Below, in pieces: positions 1 to 5,900 of a DNA stretch of 5,911 nt. Source of the stretch: Lentimicrobium sp. (GTDB taxonomy: Bacteria; Bacteroidota; Bacteroidia; Flavobacteriales; Flavobacteriaceae); assembly GCA_022758945.1 (NCBI GenBank), contig JAEMQE010000215.1, positions 1 to 5,911 of the forward strand, given 5' to 3'. Position numbers and translations under genes: made by a program. Under the pieces are notes generated by a model. That model made no database searches. It was not told where the DNA came from and worked only from the letters and a program-made list of their open reading frames with translations. Numbering within the stretch: the first letter of the stretch is position 1; each line of letters opens with the position of its first letter.

Positions 1-570
1 ATTTACGGGAAAAGAGCTTTTGGCGAATGGTATTATTCCTTTATCTTAAACTTCAAAACCCAATTTACCAAGGGTTATATTTACGGAAAAGATGGTAACG
101 GTGCCGAAACAAGAGTAGAAAATACTGGAATCTTTTCTCCTGCCTATCTCACTTTTGGTCCTGGTTTTTATTGGAAAAAAAGTGATAATCTAAAAGTAAA
201 CTTGGCGCCACTTACCTCAAAATTCACTTTTGTAAATAGCGATTATACCTCTGGATTGGGTTATGTGGACGGAAGTTATTTTGGCGTAGATGCCAACAAA
301 AGTATGCGTTATGAACTTGGATTTTATGCTTCGGCCTATTACAAATTTATTGTAATGAAAAACGTAACGGCAGAAAATTTCTTAAGTTTATATTCTAATT
401 ATTTAGACAAACCGCTAAACATTGATATCGATTATCAAATCAATATTGTCATGACCATCAATAAAACTTTGTCGGCAAATTTTACTTATCAAACTATTTA
501 TGATGACAATGCTTTTCAAGGATTTCAAACCAGAGAAGTCTTTGGTTTAGGCGTTAATTACGGGTTTTAG
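1..570 (+). CDS. DUF3078 domain-containing protein, C-terminal part (5' end outside the window)
   Basis: The frame is open from base 1 to a TAG at 568-570, giving 189 residues with no true start inside the window; the TTG at 202 lies mid-domain and is not a start. The residues are rich in alternating aromatic and polar positions. They include WYYSFILNFKTQFTKGY near the visible N-terminus, FSPAYLTFGPGFYWKKSDN in the middle, and a C-terminus VFGLGVNYGF. I recognise this pattern from DUF3078 proteins of Flavobacteriia. The amphipathic strands and terminal phenylalanine fit an outer-membrane beta-barrel, whose last residue is usually aromatic. A signal peptide would be in the missing part. The biochemical role of the family is not known to me. 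The gene converges on hflX and shares its terminator. Confidence in the reading frame is high; the outer-membrane location is inference. Confidence 0.85.
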   Translation: MYGKRAFGEWYYSFILNFKTQFTKGYIYGKDGNGAETRVENTGIFSPAYLTFGPGFYWKKSDNLKVNLAPLTSKFTFVNSDYTSGLGYVDGSYFGVDANKSMRYELGFYASAYYKFIVMKNVTAENFLSLYSNYLDKPLNIDIDYQINIVMTINKTLSANFTYQTIYDDNAFQGFQTREVFGLGVNYGF

Positions 571-577
571 AACAACA

Positions 578-613
578 AAAAAGACCTTTTAGAAATTTCT
601 AAAAGGTCTTTTT
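578..613. terminator. Bidirectional intrinsic terminator between the DUF3078 gene and hflX
   Basis: This is a perfect 36-bp palindrome centred between 595 and 596: each 18-base arm (578-595) is the exact reverse complement of the other (596-613). The core of the stem is AAGACCTTTTAGAAA, with A-runs on the left and T-runs on the right, so transcripts from either side give a hairpin followed by U residues. It begins 8 bp after the stop of the plus-strand gene and ends 18 bp before the stop of the minus-strand gene, where a shared terminator of convergent genes is expected. Confidence 0.9.
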
Positions 614-631
614 ATATATAATTTTGCTTAT

Positions 632-1864
632 TTATTCTTTCTCTTCTTTCTCCACAGCATCCTTATAATCAGGATACAAAAACTTGTTGTACGGAAAGCG
701 CGTGATGTGAATTTGTCTCACGGCTTCGTAAACCCGTTCCCGGAATTCCTCGAAATTCTCTTTCTCGGTAGCCGAAATAAACAAGGCTTTCTCTTCGCCC
801 ACACGATCCATCCAAGTGTTTTTCCATTCTTCGAGCGTGAAATGTCTTGGTGTTTTTTCAGTCATTAAATCATCTTCATCGATGGTCAAATGTTGGTAAG
901 CATCGATTTTGTTGAAAACCATAATCACAGGTTTATCATGCGCTTTTATATCCAATAAAGTTTGGTTGACCGATGCAATATGATCTTCGAATTCCGGATG
1001 CGAAATATCGACAACGTGCAATAATAAATCGGCTTCGCGAACCTCATCGAGCGTACTTTTGAAAGAATCTACCAATTGTGTCGGCAGTTTTCGAATAAAA
1101 CCCACCGTGTCCGAAAGCAAGAAAGGCAAGTTTTTAATCACTACTTTTCGAACGGTGGTGTCCAAAGTGGCGAAAAGTTTATTCTCTACAAAAACATCGC
1201 TTTTGCCTATGGCATTCATCAAAGTTGATTTTCCCACATTGGTATATCCTACTAAAGCCACACGAACCATAGCACCACGATTGCCTCTTTGGGTTCCCAT
1301 TTGCTTATCGATGGCTTTTATTTTTTCTTTCAATAACGAAATTCGGTCACGAACAATACGTCTATCGGTTTCAATCTCTGTTTCTCCCGGTCCACGCATC
1401 CCGATTCCCCCTTTTTGACGTTCCAAGTGCGTCCACAAACCGGATAATCTTGGCAACAAATAAATACATTGTGCTAGTTCTACCTGTGTTCTAGCATAAG
1501 AAGTTTCGGCTCTTTGGGCAAAAATATCAAGGATAAGATTGGTTCTATCGAGGATTTTACAATCTATGATTTTGGAAATATTTTTTTGTTGTGAAGGCGT
1601 CAATTCATCATCAAATATCAAGGTCGAGATCTCATTTTCCTTTACATAAAGGTTGATTTCGTCTATTTTTCCAGTTCCCAAAAAAGTTTTCGGATTGGGT
1701 TTGTCCATTTTTTGCCAAAAACGTTTCACCACTTCACCACCAGCCGTAAAGGTCAAAAACTCCAATTCGTCGAGATATTCGTTGAGTTTATCCTCGCTTT
1801 GATTTTGGGTAACGATACCAACAATGGCCGTTTTTTCAAAATTTATTATTTCTTTTTCTAACAT
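632..1864 (-). CDS. hflX: Ribosome-associated GTPase HflX
   Basis: A 410-residue protein in the TRAFAC/Obg-HflX GTPase family. HflX binds 50S and 70S ribosomes and splits stalled or hibernating ribosomes using its nucleotide state; this role is established in other bacteria and inferred here. The N-terminal HflX domain spans about residues 10-195, with FLGTGKIDEI at 61-70 and the family signature GGIGMRGPGETEIETDRR at 152-169. The G domain follows: G1 GYTNVGKST (206-214), switch I LFATLDTT (230-237), G3 DTVGFI (252-257), G4 NKID (318-321) and G5 ISA (363-365). All nucleotide-binding motifs are intact. About 42 residues separate G4 from G5, roughly twice the E. coli spacing, including an acidic EDD and a Trp-containing segment. 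The C-terminus is Glu/Lys-rich. The ATG start at 1864 is the first in the frame and is preceded by an A/T-rich leader. It is monocistronic and converges on the DUF3078 gene. Confidence 0.96.
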   Translation of the reverse strand: MLEKEIINFEKTAIVGIVTQNQSEDKLNEYLDELEFLTFTAGGEVVKRFWQKMDKPNPKTFLGTGKIDEINLYVKENEISTLIFDDELTPSQQKNISKIIDCKILDRTNLILDIFAQRAETSYARTQVELAQCIYLLPRLSGLWTHLERQKGGIGMRGPGETEIETDRRIVRDRISLLKEKIKAIDKQMGTQRGNRGAMVRVALVGYTNVGKSTLMNAIGKSDVFVENKLFATLDTTVRKVVIKNLPFLLSDTVGFIRKLPTQLVDSFKSTLDEVREADLLLHVVDISHPEFEDHIASVNQTLLDIKAHDKPVIMVFNKIDAYQHLTIDEDDLMTEKTPRHFTLEEWKNTWMDRVGEEKALFISATEKENFEEFRERVYEAVRQIHITRFPYNKFLYPDYKDAVEKEEKE

Positions 1865-1880
1865 AACTTTTAATAAGTTG

Positions 1881-1888
1881 CAAATTTA
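1881..1888 (-). promoter_or_regulatory. Candidate -7 element upstream of hflX
   Basis: On the minus strand this reads TAAATTTG, a match to the Bacteroidota -7 consensus TAnnTTTG, ending 16 bp upstream of the hflX ATG. No TTG lies at the usual 17-23 bp upstream; the nearest one is 33 bp away. Only half of the promoter is therefore supported. A small inverted repeat, GCAAAT-6 bp-ATTTGC (1880-1897), overlaps the element and may be coincidence. Confidence 0.4.
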
Positions 1889-1956
1889 ATGATTTGCGAG
1901 GGACTTATGGACATTGCATTGCAATCTATTTAGGGCAGACGCCTTTTAAAATTTTT

Positions 1957-2088
1957 AGCCACGAATTTCACGAATTTACACAAATTCATAAACAATTAAA
2001 ATTAAATCACACGAATTTTCTTGTTTTTCTTGTAAATCCGTGTGGTTTAAGTGTACAAAAATTCGTGAGATTCGTGAAATTCGTGGCT
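1957..2088. repeat. Intergenic inverted-repeat element made of 9-bp CACGAATTT units
   Basis: The outer arms are perfect 19-bp inverted repeats: AGCCACGAATTTCACGAAT at 1957-1975 and its reverse complement at 2070-2088. An inner stem pairs 2002-2018 with 2034-2050 (15 of 17 Watson-Crick pairs, one G.T, one A-C mismatch), leaving a 15-base loop. The arms are themselves tandem: CACGAATTT occurs at 1960, 1969 and 2010, and its complement AAATTCGTG at 2059 and 2077, with one-mismatch versions at 2034 and 2068. The element starts 38 bp beyond the transporter stop and lies upstream of hflX. From memory, similar repeats are frequent between genes in Flavobacterium genomes; this is not checked. It may act as a transcript-end structure. 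A long T-tract (2091-2106) follows only on the plus strand, so it is not a classic terminator for the minus-strand transporter. No transposase is present. Confidence 0.85.
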
Positions 2089-2126
2089 GCCTTTTTTTCT
2101 TTTTTTAAAGTGTTTGCTTTGGTGTT

Positions 2127-3338
2127 CTATTCCATTGCCTTCACTCTTTTGACCAAGAAGGCGATCAAAATTCCGAACATTCCGATGAAAGCAAATGAAA
2201 ATTGCAAACCAAATAGTTCCGAAATATGGCCAATAACAGGTGGTCCCATCAAAAACCCTAAGAAACTCACGCTAGAAACAGCGGTCAAAGCTTCGCCTGT
2301 TGGAATCGTTGGATGTTTTCCAGCGATACTATAAAGTGTAGGAATTACGGTAGAAACGCCCAAACCAACAATCATAAAAGCAATAGTACACGGAATGATA
2401 TAGGGGAAAATTACAGCCATATACAAGCCAAATGAAATCATAATTCCACTGATTTGCATTACGGTTTTTCGTCCAAATTTATCGATTAAACGTCCACCCA
2501 AAAATCGTCCACTGGCCATCATAATCATAAATGAAGTATAACCAACAACGATTAATGGACCGGGAGCTTTGACGATATCCTTAAAATAAACACCGCTCCA
2601 ATCGAACATAATTCCTTCGCTCGCCATACTGCAAAATCCAATAATTCCCAATAAAACCAAGGACTTGTCTGGTTTACTGAATGTTTTTTTCTTTTCGACA
2701 CGAACTTTTTCTTTGGCTTTTATTAAATATTTGAAATTGATGGCAATCAATAATAAAACGATGAAAGCCACGATAACAAAGTGCAGATAAGTCGTGATAT
2801 TGAGCGATAACATTCCCAGTCCTACTAAAGCACCGGTAAATCCTGCCAAACTCCAAACGCCGTGAAAAGAAGACATAATCGTTCTTTTGTAAAGTCCTTC
2901 GGAATAAACTCCTTGTGTATTTAAAGATATGTTTGATAAGTTTCCAAAAATCCCAAAAGAATATAAGGCAAGTCCCAATTGCCAAGCGTTTTGAGCTAAT
3001 CCTAAATTAGTCAAACTAAAAGCATACATCAACGTAGAAAAAGGAAGAATGCGGTGACTGCCAAAACGAGTAACCAGTTTCCCAGAAAAAAACATCATTG
3101 TTAGTTGTCCAACTGGCAATGCAAATAGAATCGTACCTAATTCGCCATCACTTAAATGCAAATCAGCTTTGATGTGCGGAATTCGGCTTGCCCAAGTGGC
3201 AAAACACAAACCCATACCAAAATAAAACATCGAAACTGCCCAACGAATTCTGGTCAAATACAAAGCTTTGGCATTTTGATATGTTTTCTTGTATTTTCCT
3301 TTGGTTTTAAAATTGCCAATGAAATTTAAATCTATCAA
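2127..3338 (-). CDS. Major facilitator superfamily transporter, YbjJ/MosC-like
   Basis: A 403-residue inner-membrane protein with about 12 hydrophobic segments, the first starting near residue 33 and the last ending near 395. The loop 2-3 signature GKLVTRFGSHR (86-96) and its second-half counterpart GGRLIDKFGRK (281-291) are MFS motif A. A Lys-rich cytoplasmic stretch (about 204-225) separates the two six-helix halves. FATWASRIPHIK (46-57), SSFHGVWSLAG (156-166), EGIMFDWSGVYFKD (241-254) and GFLMGPPVIGHISELFGL (361-378) resemble E. coli YbjJ and the MosC group, also about 400 residues long. The substrate and direction of transport cannot be read from sequence. The start is uncertain: the frame has an upstream TAA at 3348-3350 and no ATG before Met37, which sits inside helix 1, so a TTG at 3338 is the most plausible start. 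The gene follows the Gfo/Idh gene after 98 bp containing a terminator, so it may be transcribed separately. Confidence 0.9.
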   Translation of the reverse strand: MIDLNFIGNFKTKGKYKKTYQNAKALYLTRIRWAVSMFYFGMGLCFATWASRIPHIKADLHLSDGELGTILFALPVGQLTMMFFSGKLVTRFGSHRILPFSTLMYAFSLTNLGLAQNAWQLGLALYSFGIFGNLSNISLNTQGVYSEGLYKRTIMSSFHGVWSLAGFTGALVGLGMLSLNITTYLHFVIVAFIVLLLIAINFKYLIKAKEKVRVEKKKTFSKPDKSLVLLGIIGFCSMASEGIMFDWSGVYFKDIVKAPGPLIVVGYTSFMIMMASGRFLGGRLIDKFGRKTVMQISGIMISFGLYMAVIFPYIIPCTIAFMIVGLGVSTVIPTLYSIAGKHPTIPTGEALTAVSSVSFLGFLMGPPVIGHISELFGLQFSFAFIGMFGILIAFLVKRVKAME

Positions 3339-3367
3339 AACGAATGGTTATTAAAATTAAAAAGTGC

Positions 3368-3375
3368 CAAAAATA
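3368..3375 (-). promoter_or_regulatory. Weak candidate -7 element for the MFS transporter gene
   Basis: The minus strand reads TATTTTTG, matching TAnnTTTG, about 30 bp before the proposed TTG start. It lies just beyond the U-tract of the upstream terminator, so a T-rich match is easy by chance. The nearest TTG with any useful spacing is 14 bp upstream, shorter than the usual 17-23. It is listed because a gene placed after a terminator needs its own promoter. Confidence 0.3.
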
Positions 3376-3407
3376 CAAAAAACAATCTTCAACTTATGTT
3401 GTTGAAG
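3376..3407 (-). terminator. Intrinsic terminator downstream of the Gfo/Idh/MocA oxidoreductase gene
   Basis: Read on the minus strand, CTTCAAC (3407-3401) pairs perfectly with GTTGAAG (3393-3387) across a 7-base loop, and ATTGTTTTTTG follows immediately. The stem starts 30 bp after the oxidoreductase stop codon. The stem is short with moderate G+C, so termination may be partial, but the hairpin plus U-tract orientation is correct for the minus-strand gene. Confidence 0.7.
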
Positions 3408-3436
3408 CTTTCGATAAAAGATTATATCGTTATTGT

Positions 3437-4480
3437 TTATAAATTTATTGCCTTCATTTGCTCACTGCTTTGGATAGCAGCTTCAATAATTTGCATCACA
3501 TTTACGCCGTCTTGAGCAGAAACTGGTTCAAGTTTGTCATTAGCAATAGATTGATACACTCCTTCAAAAAAATCATAATAATTTCCTTGAAGCGTTGATA
3601 CTTTTTTCTTGATGGTTTCGCCATTGATTTCCGTGTGCAAAAGTCCTTGATTTTCCTCGGATTCAGCTCCCCAAGTAGTTAAATTTGGTTTCATTCCCAG
3701 TTTTAAATTGTCTTCCTGTACATCGCCACGCGGTTTTAGAAAAGAACCTTTTTTGCCGTGAATGATATAAGAAGGAATCGCTTCTCGAACAAAAAATCCA
3801 GCTTTCAACCGCACTCTAAAATCCGAATAATACAGCAAAACATCCATATAATCATCGACTAATGAATGCGCTCTCGTGATTCGAATATCGGCAAAAACAG
3901 CCTTGGGCAATCCAAACAGATACAAAGCTTGGTCAATAATATGTGGTCCCAAATCTTTCATAATTCCCGAACCAGAATTGACGGTTTCCTTGTGCACTTT
4001 TGGACTCAAAATCGGATTGTAACGATCAAAATGAAACTCGGCTTCGACGATTTCGCCCAACAAATTAGCATCCAGAATTTTCTTCACGGTTTTGAAATCG
4101 CTGTCCCATCTTCGGTTTTGAAAAACGGATAATTTCAATCCTTTTTCTTTGGCTAATGCTGCCAATTCCTTAGCTTCGGCAACGTTTGATGTGAATGCTT
4201 TTTCGACAATGGCGTGTTTTCCTGCCAGTAATACTTTTTTGGCATATTCAAAGTGTGTTCCAACAGGGGTGTTCACGATGACCAAATCGATAGATTTGTC
4301 CTGGAAAATAGATTCCAAAGTGGGATAACTTATCACTTCGGGATAATCTTCTTGTATTAATTTTTTGCTTCTTTCCCAAGAACCTAAGAGTTCAAAACCG
4401 GGATGAATTGCCAAAAATGGCGCGTGAAAAACTTTTCCGGACATTCCGTAAGACAAGAGGGCTGTATTTATTTTTTGCAT
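3437..4480 (-). CDS. Gfo/Idh/MocA family NAD(P)-dependent oxidoreductase, IolW/YdgJ-like
   Basis: A 347-residue cytoplasmic dehydrogenase. The N-terminal Rossmann fold (about 1-120) begins with the dinucleotide-binding turn YGMSGKVFHAPFL (11-23) and contains VIVNTPVGTHFEYAKKVLLAGKHAIVEKAF (67-96 in part), where Lys94 is the family's catalytic lysine. The C-terminal domain has QNRRWDSDF (121-129), DLGPHIIDQALYLFGLPKAV (176-195) with Asp176 and His180 at the usual catalytic positions, and IIHGKKGSF (239-247). The overall pattern and length resemble the NADP-dependent scyllo-inositol dehydrogenases B. subtilis IolW (YvaA) and E. coli YdgJ, so oxidation or reduction of an inositol or a related sugar is the best guess, not a proof. 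The usual Glu-Lys-Pro motif is Glu-Lys-Ala here (93-95). The ATG at 4480 has an A-rich leader (AAACAAACAAA). The gene lies downstream of the OYE gene with a 178-bp repeat-bearing gap and is followed by a terminator. Confidence 0.93.
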   Translation of the reverse strand: MQKINTALLSYGMSGKVFHAPFLAIHPGFELLGSWERSKKLIQEDYPEVISYPTLESIFQDKSIDLVIVNTPVGTHFEYAKKVLLAGKHAIVEKAFTSNVAEAKELAALAKEKGLKLSVFQNRRWDSDFKTVKKILDANLLGEIVEAEFHFDRYNPILSPKVHKETVNSGSGIMKDLGPHIIDQALYLFGLPKAVFADIRITRAHSLVDDYMDVLLYYSDFRVRLKAGFFVREAIPSYIIHGKKGSFLKPRGDVQEDNLKLGMKPNLTTWGAESEENQGLLHTEINGETIKKKVSTLQGNYYDFFEGVYQSIANDKLEPVSAQDGVNVMQIIEAAIQSSEQMKAINL

Positions 4481-4511
4481 TTTGTTTGTTTTAAAGTCTA
4501 TAAAGATTGCA

Positions 4512-4652
4512 GATTTTTGATTAACGATTTTTGATTGCAGAAGTTTAAAAACTCGAAAATCAACAATCTCCTATTTATCAACACCAAATCTGACCCGAGC
4601 GATAGCGAACTGGCGAAGCAAATCTAAAATCGTTAATCATCATTCAAAAATC
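4512..4652. repeat. Second intergenic inverted-repeat element, between the OYE and Gfo/Idh genes
   Basis: The main arms are 18 bp with one mismatch: GATTAACGATTTTTGATT at 4519-4536 and, as reverse complement, GATTAACGATTTTAGATT at 4621-4638. An outer pair, GATTTTTGA (4512-4520) and TCAAAAATC (4644-4652), extends the structure. The left arm has a 14-bp internal tandem (GATTTTTGATT at 4512 and 4526), and GATTGCAGA is directly repeated at 4505 and 4533. The 84-bp centre contains a G+C-rich stretch at 4591-4619. The right end is only 6 bp beyond the OYE stop. It shares no sequence with the element at 1957-2088. No U-tract follows on the minus strand, so it is not a standard terminator. It is probably a dispersed non-coding repeat. 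Confidence 0.75.
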
Positions 4653-4658
4653 ATTTAT

Positions 4659-5726
4659 TTATATTTTTGCTCTTTCATATTGTATTGGCCATTGCATATC
4701 GACGCCAAGTTCTTTGGCGAAAGTCAATGCCAAGTTTGGGTTTCTTAAAGATTCTCTGGCAAACAAAACCAAGTCTGCTTTTCTGGTAGCAACTATTGCT
4801 TCCGCTTGAGAGGCTTCAGTTATTAAACCTACTGCTCCAGTCAAAATTCCGGTTTCTTTTTTGATGCTGCCGGCAAAAGGAACCTGATAATTGGGTCCTA
4901 AAGGTATTTGTTGATGAGTTACCAATCCGCCCGAAGAAACGTCTATTAAATCAACTCCTTTTTCTTTCAATAGTTGAGAAAGTTGTACAGATTCTTCAAT
5001 ATTCCATCCTCCGTCAGCCCAATCTGTGGCTGATATTCTGACGAATAACGGCAAATTATCAGGCCATTCGGATTGCATTGCTTCGAGAACTTCCAGAAGT
5101 AATCTGATTCTGTTTTCGAAACTGCCTCCATATTTATCCGTTCTGAAATTAGACAAAGGTGAAAGAAATTCGTGCAACAAATATCCATGTGCTGTGTGAA
5201 TTTCAACCACTTCGAATCCGGCTTTTAATGCTCTTTTAGTCGCTGATTTGAAGTCTGAAATTACTTTTTGGATTCCATTTTTATCCAATGCTATTGGGAG
5301 TTTTTCATTGGAATGAAAAGCAACAGCAGATGGCGCAACGGTATTCCAACCGCCATTGGTTTCATCCAATTTTGTGTTTCCTTTCCAAGGAATTGCTGCG
5401 CTCGCTTTTCTTCCGGCGTGCGCCAGTTGAATTCCGGGAATTGAATTTTGACTCTTTATAAATCTGTTGATTGCTTGCATTTTTTCGATATGTTCGTCTT
5501 TCCAAAGACCTAAATCTCCGGGAGAAATTCTTCCTTCGGGAGAAACTGCAGTGGCTTCCTGAATGATTAAAGCTGCACCACCGCTGGCGCGACTTCCGAG
5601 ATGTACCAGATGCCAATCATTGGCAAAGCCATCTTCGGCGGAATATTGGCACATTGGCGAAATAGCAATTCTGTTTTTGAAAGTGAGGCTTTTTATTTGA
5701 AGAGGAGAAAATAATTTGGAAGACAT
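4659..5726 (-). CDS. Old yellow enzyme family NADH:flavin oxidoreductase, YqjM/NamA-like
   Basis: A 355-residue FMN-dependent TIM-barrel enzyme of the YqjM-type class, expected to reduce activated C=C bonds of enals, enones or similar electrophiles with NAD(P)H in the cytoplasm. Visible residues match that class: SPMCQYS (24-30) with Cys26 and Tyr28 near FMN, the loop GIQLAHAGRKAS (98-109) with Gln100, EIHTAHGYLLHEFLSPLSN (175-193) with His177 and His180 as substrate-anchoring residues and Tyr182, VRIS with Arg230, and LFARESLRNP (321-330) with Arg324. The C-terminal QYER (349-352) corresponds to the arginine that YqjM-type enzymes insert into the neighbouring subunit's active site, suggesting the same oligomer. 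Length is close to YqjM (338). The ATG at 5726 precedes LFSPLQIKSLTFKNRI, the normal family N-terminus. It is the first gene of the minus-strand series and is divergent from a gene beyond the window. The physiological substrate is unknown. Confidence 0.95.
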   Translation of the reverse strand: MSSKLFSPLQIKSLTFKNRIAISPMCQYSAEDGFANDWHLVHLGSRASGGAALIIQEATAVSPEGRISPGDLGLWKDEHIEKMQAINRFIKSQNSIPGIQLAHAGRKASAAIPWKGNTKLDETNGGWNTVAPSAVAFHSNEKLPIALDKNGIQKVISDFKSATKRALKAGFEVVEIHTAHGYLLHEFLSPLSNFRTDKYGGSFENRIRLLLEVLEAMQSEWPDNLPLFVRISATDWADGGWNIEESVQLSQLLKEKGVDLIDVSSGGLVTHQQIPLGPNYQVPFAGSIKKETGILTGAVGLITEASQAEAIVATRKADLVLFARESLRNPNLALTFAKELGVDMQWPIQYERAKI

Positions 5727-5754
5727 AATTATTGATTTTTAAGAGTAGAATAGT

Positions 5755-5813
5755 TCAATATTGAGCAGGTTTTTGTAACAAAAAGTAAAGTTAAGGCACA
5801 TATTGTAAAGTAA
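5755..5813. promoter_or_regulatory. Possible operator region upstream of the OYE gene
   Basis: Three small patterns cluster 29-87 bp upstream of the OYE start: a perfect 10-bp palindrome TCAATATTGA (5755-5764), a dyad TTTTTG-TAA-CAAAAA (5770-5784), and a direct repeat GTAAAGTTA / GTAAAGTAA (5785-5793 and 5805-5813) exactly 20 bp apart, about two helical turns. Each could arise by chance in A/T-rich DNA, but their proximity in a divergent promoter region suggests regulator binding. No strict TTG-N17-23-TAnnTTTG promoter for the OYE gene was found; TACTTTTTG (5787-5779) on the minus strand is one base too long. Confidence 0.35.
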
Positions 5814-5870
5814 AAAAGGAAAAGGTGCAATTATTAACAAATTTTTATCGTCTAGGTGAAAAGGAAACCT

Positions 5871-5900
5871 TTGGAACTAAAATAGAAAACCTTACTTTTG
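5871..5900 (+). promoter_or_regulatory. Rightward promoter for a gene beyond the window
   Basis: TTG at 5871-5873 (TTTG from 5870), a 19-bp spacer, then TACTTTTG at 5893-5900. This fits the Bacteroidota primary-sigma consensus TTG-N17-23-TAnnTTTG at every defined position. Transcription would start within or just after the last bases shown, so the gene itself lies outside the window. It is divergent from the OYE gene. Confidence 0.72.

Larger units (their letters stand above)
1865..2126. other. 262-bp non-coding gap between the MFS transporter gene and hflX
   Basis: I see no credible gene here. The gap contains the hflX leader (1865-1900) and a stretch at about 1901-1950 that includes the dyad ATTGCA-T-TGCAAT (1913-1925) and GGGCAGACGCC, which could be remnants of another dispersed repeat. 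It also holds the large inverted repeat (1957-2088) and a plus-strand T-tract with one C interruption (2091-2106). A plus-strand reading frame beginning here continues antisense into the transporter gene, and its start is simply the translated repeat. Confidence 0.7.

Noticed and set aside
202..570. TTG at 202 as the start of a 122-residue protein
   Set aside because: The same frame is open to base 1 and its upstream residues match the same DUF3078 domain, so this is an internal codon of a gene truncated by the window edge.
1059..1418. Plus-strand reading frame antisense to hflX
   Set aside because: It lies wholly inside the well-conserved hflX gene on the opposite strand and encodes no recognisable domain.
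1957..2088. CRISPR array or attachment site as the explanation of the repeats
   Set aside because: The units are contiguous 9-mers in inverted orientation, not direct repeats with unique spacers, and no cas, integrase or transposase gene is present.
1894..2334. Plus-strand reading frame of 146 codons
   Set aside because: Its first half is the translated inverted repeat (HEFHEF-type peptide) and T-tract, and its second half is antisense to the 3' end of the transporter gene. There is no promoter or sensible protein character.
2674..2985. Minus-strand reading frame overlapping the transporter gene in another frame
   Set aside because: It is a frame shadow of the MFS gene; the Cys/Arg/Phe-rich product has no family character. 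The MFS frame is intact, so no frameshift needs explaining.
3866..4132. Plus-strand reading frame antisense to the Gfo/Idh gene
   Set aside because: It is contained in a confident gene on the other strand, with no promoter or domain.
4967..5616. Two minus-strand reading frames inside the OYE gene (4967-5206 and 5362-5616)
   Set aside because: These are out-of-frame shadows of an uninterrupted OYE coding sequence; their products are low in information and rich in Ser/Arg or Asn.
2127..5726. A single three-gene operon (OYE, Gfo/Idh, MFS)
   Set aside because: The genes share a strand, but the gaps are 178 and 98 bp, one holding a long repeat and the other an intrinsic terminator. Co-transcription is not supported by the sequence, though partial readthrough is possible.
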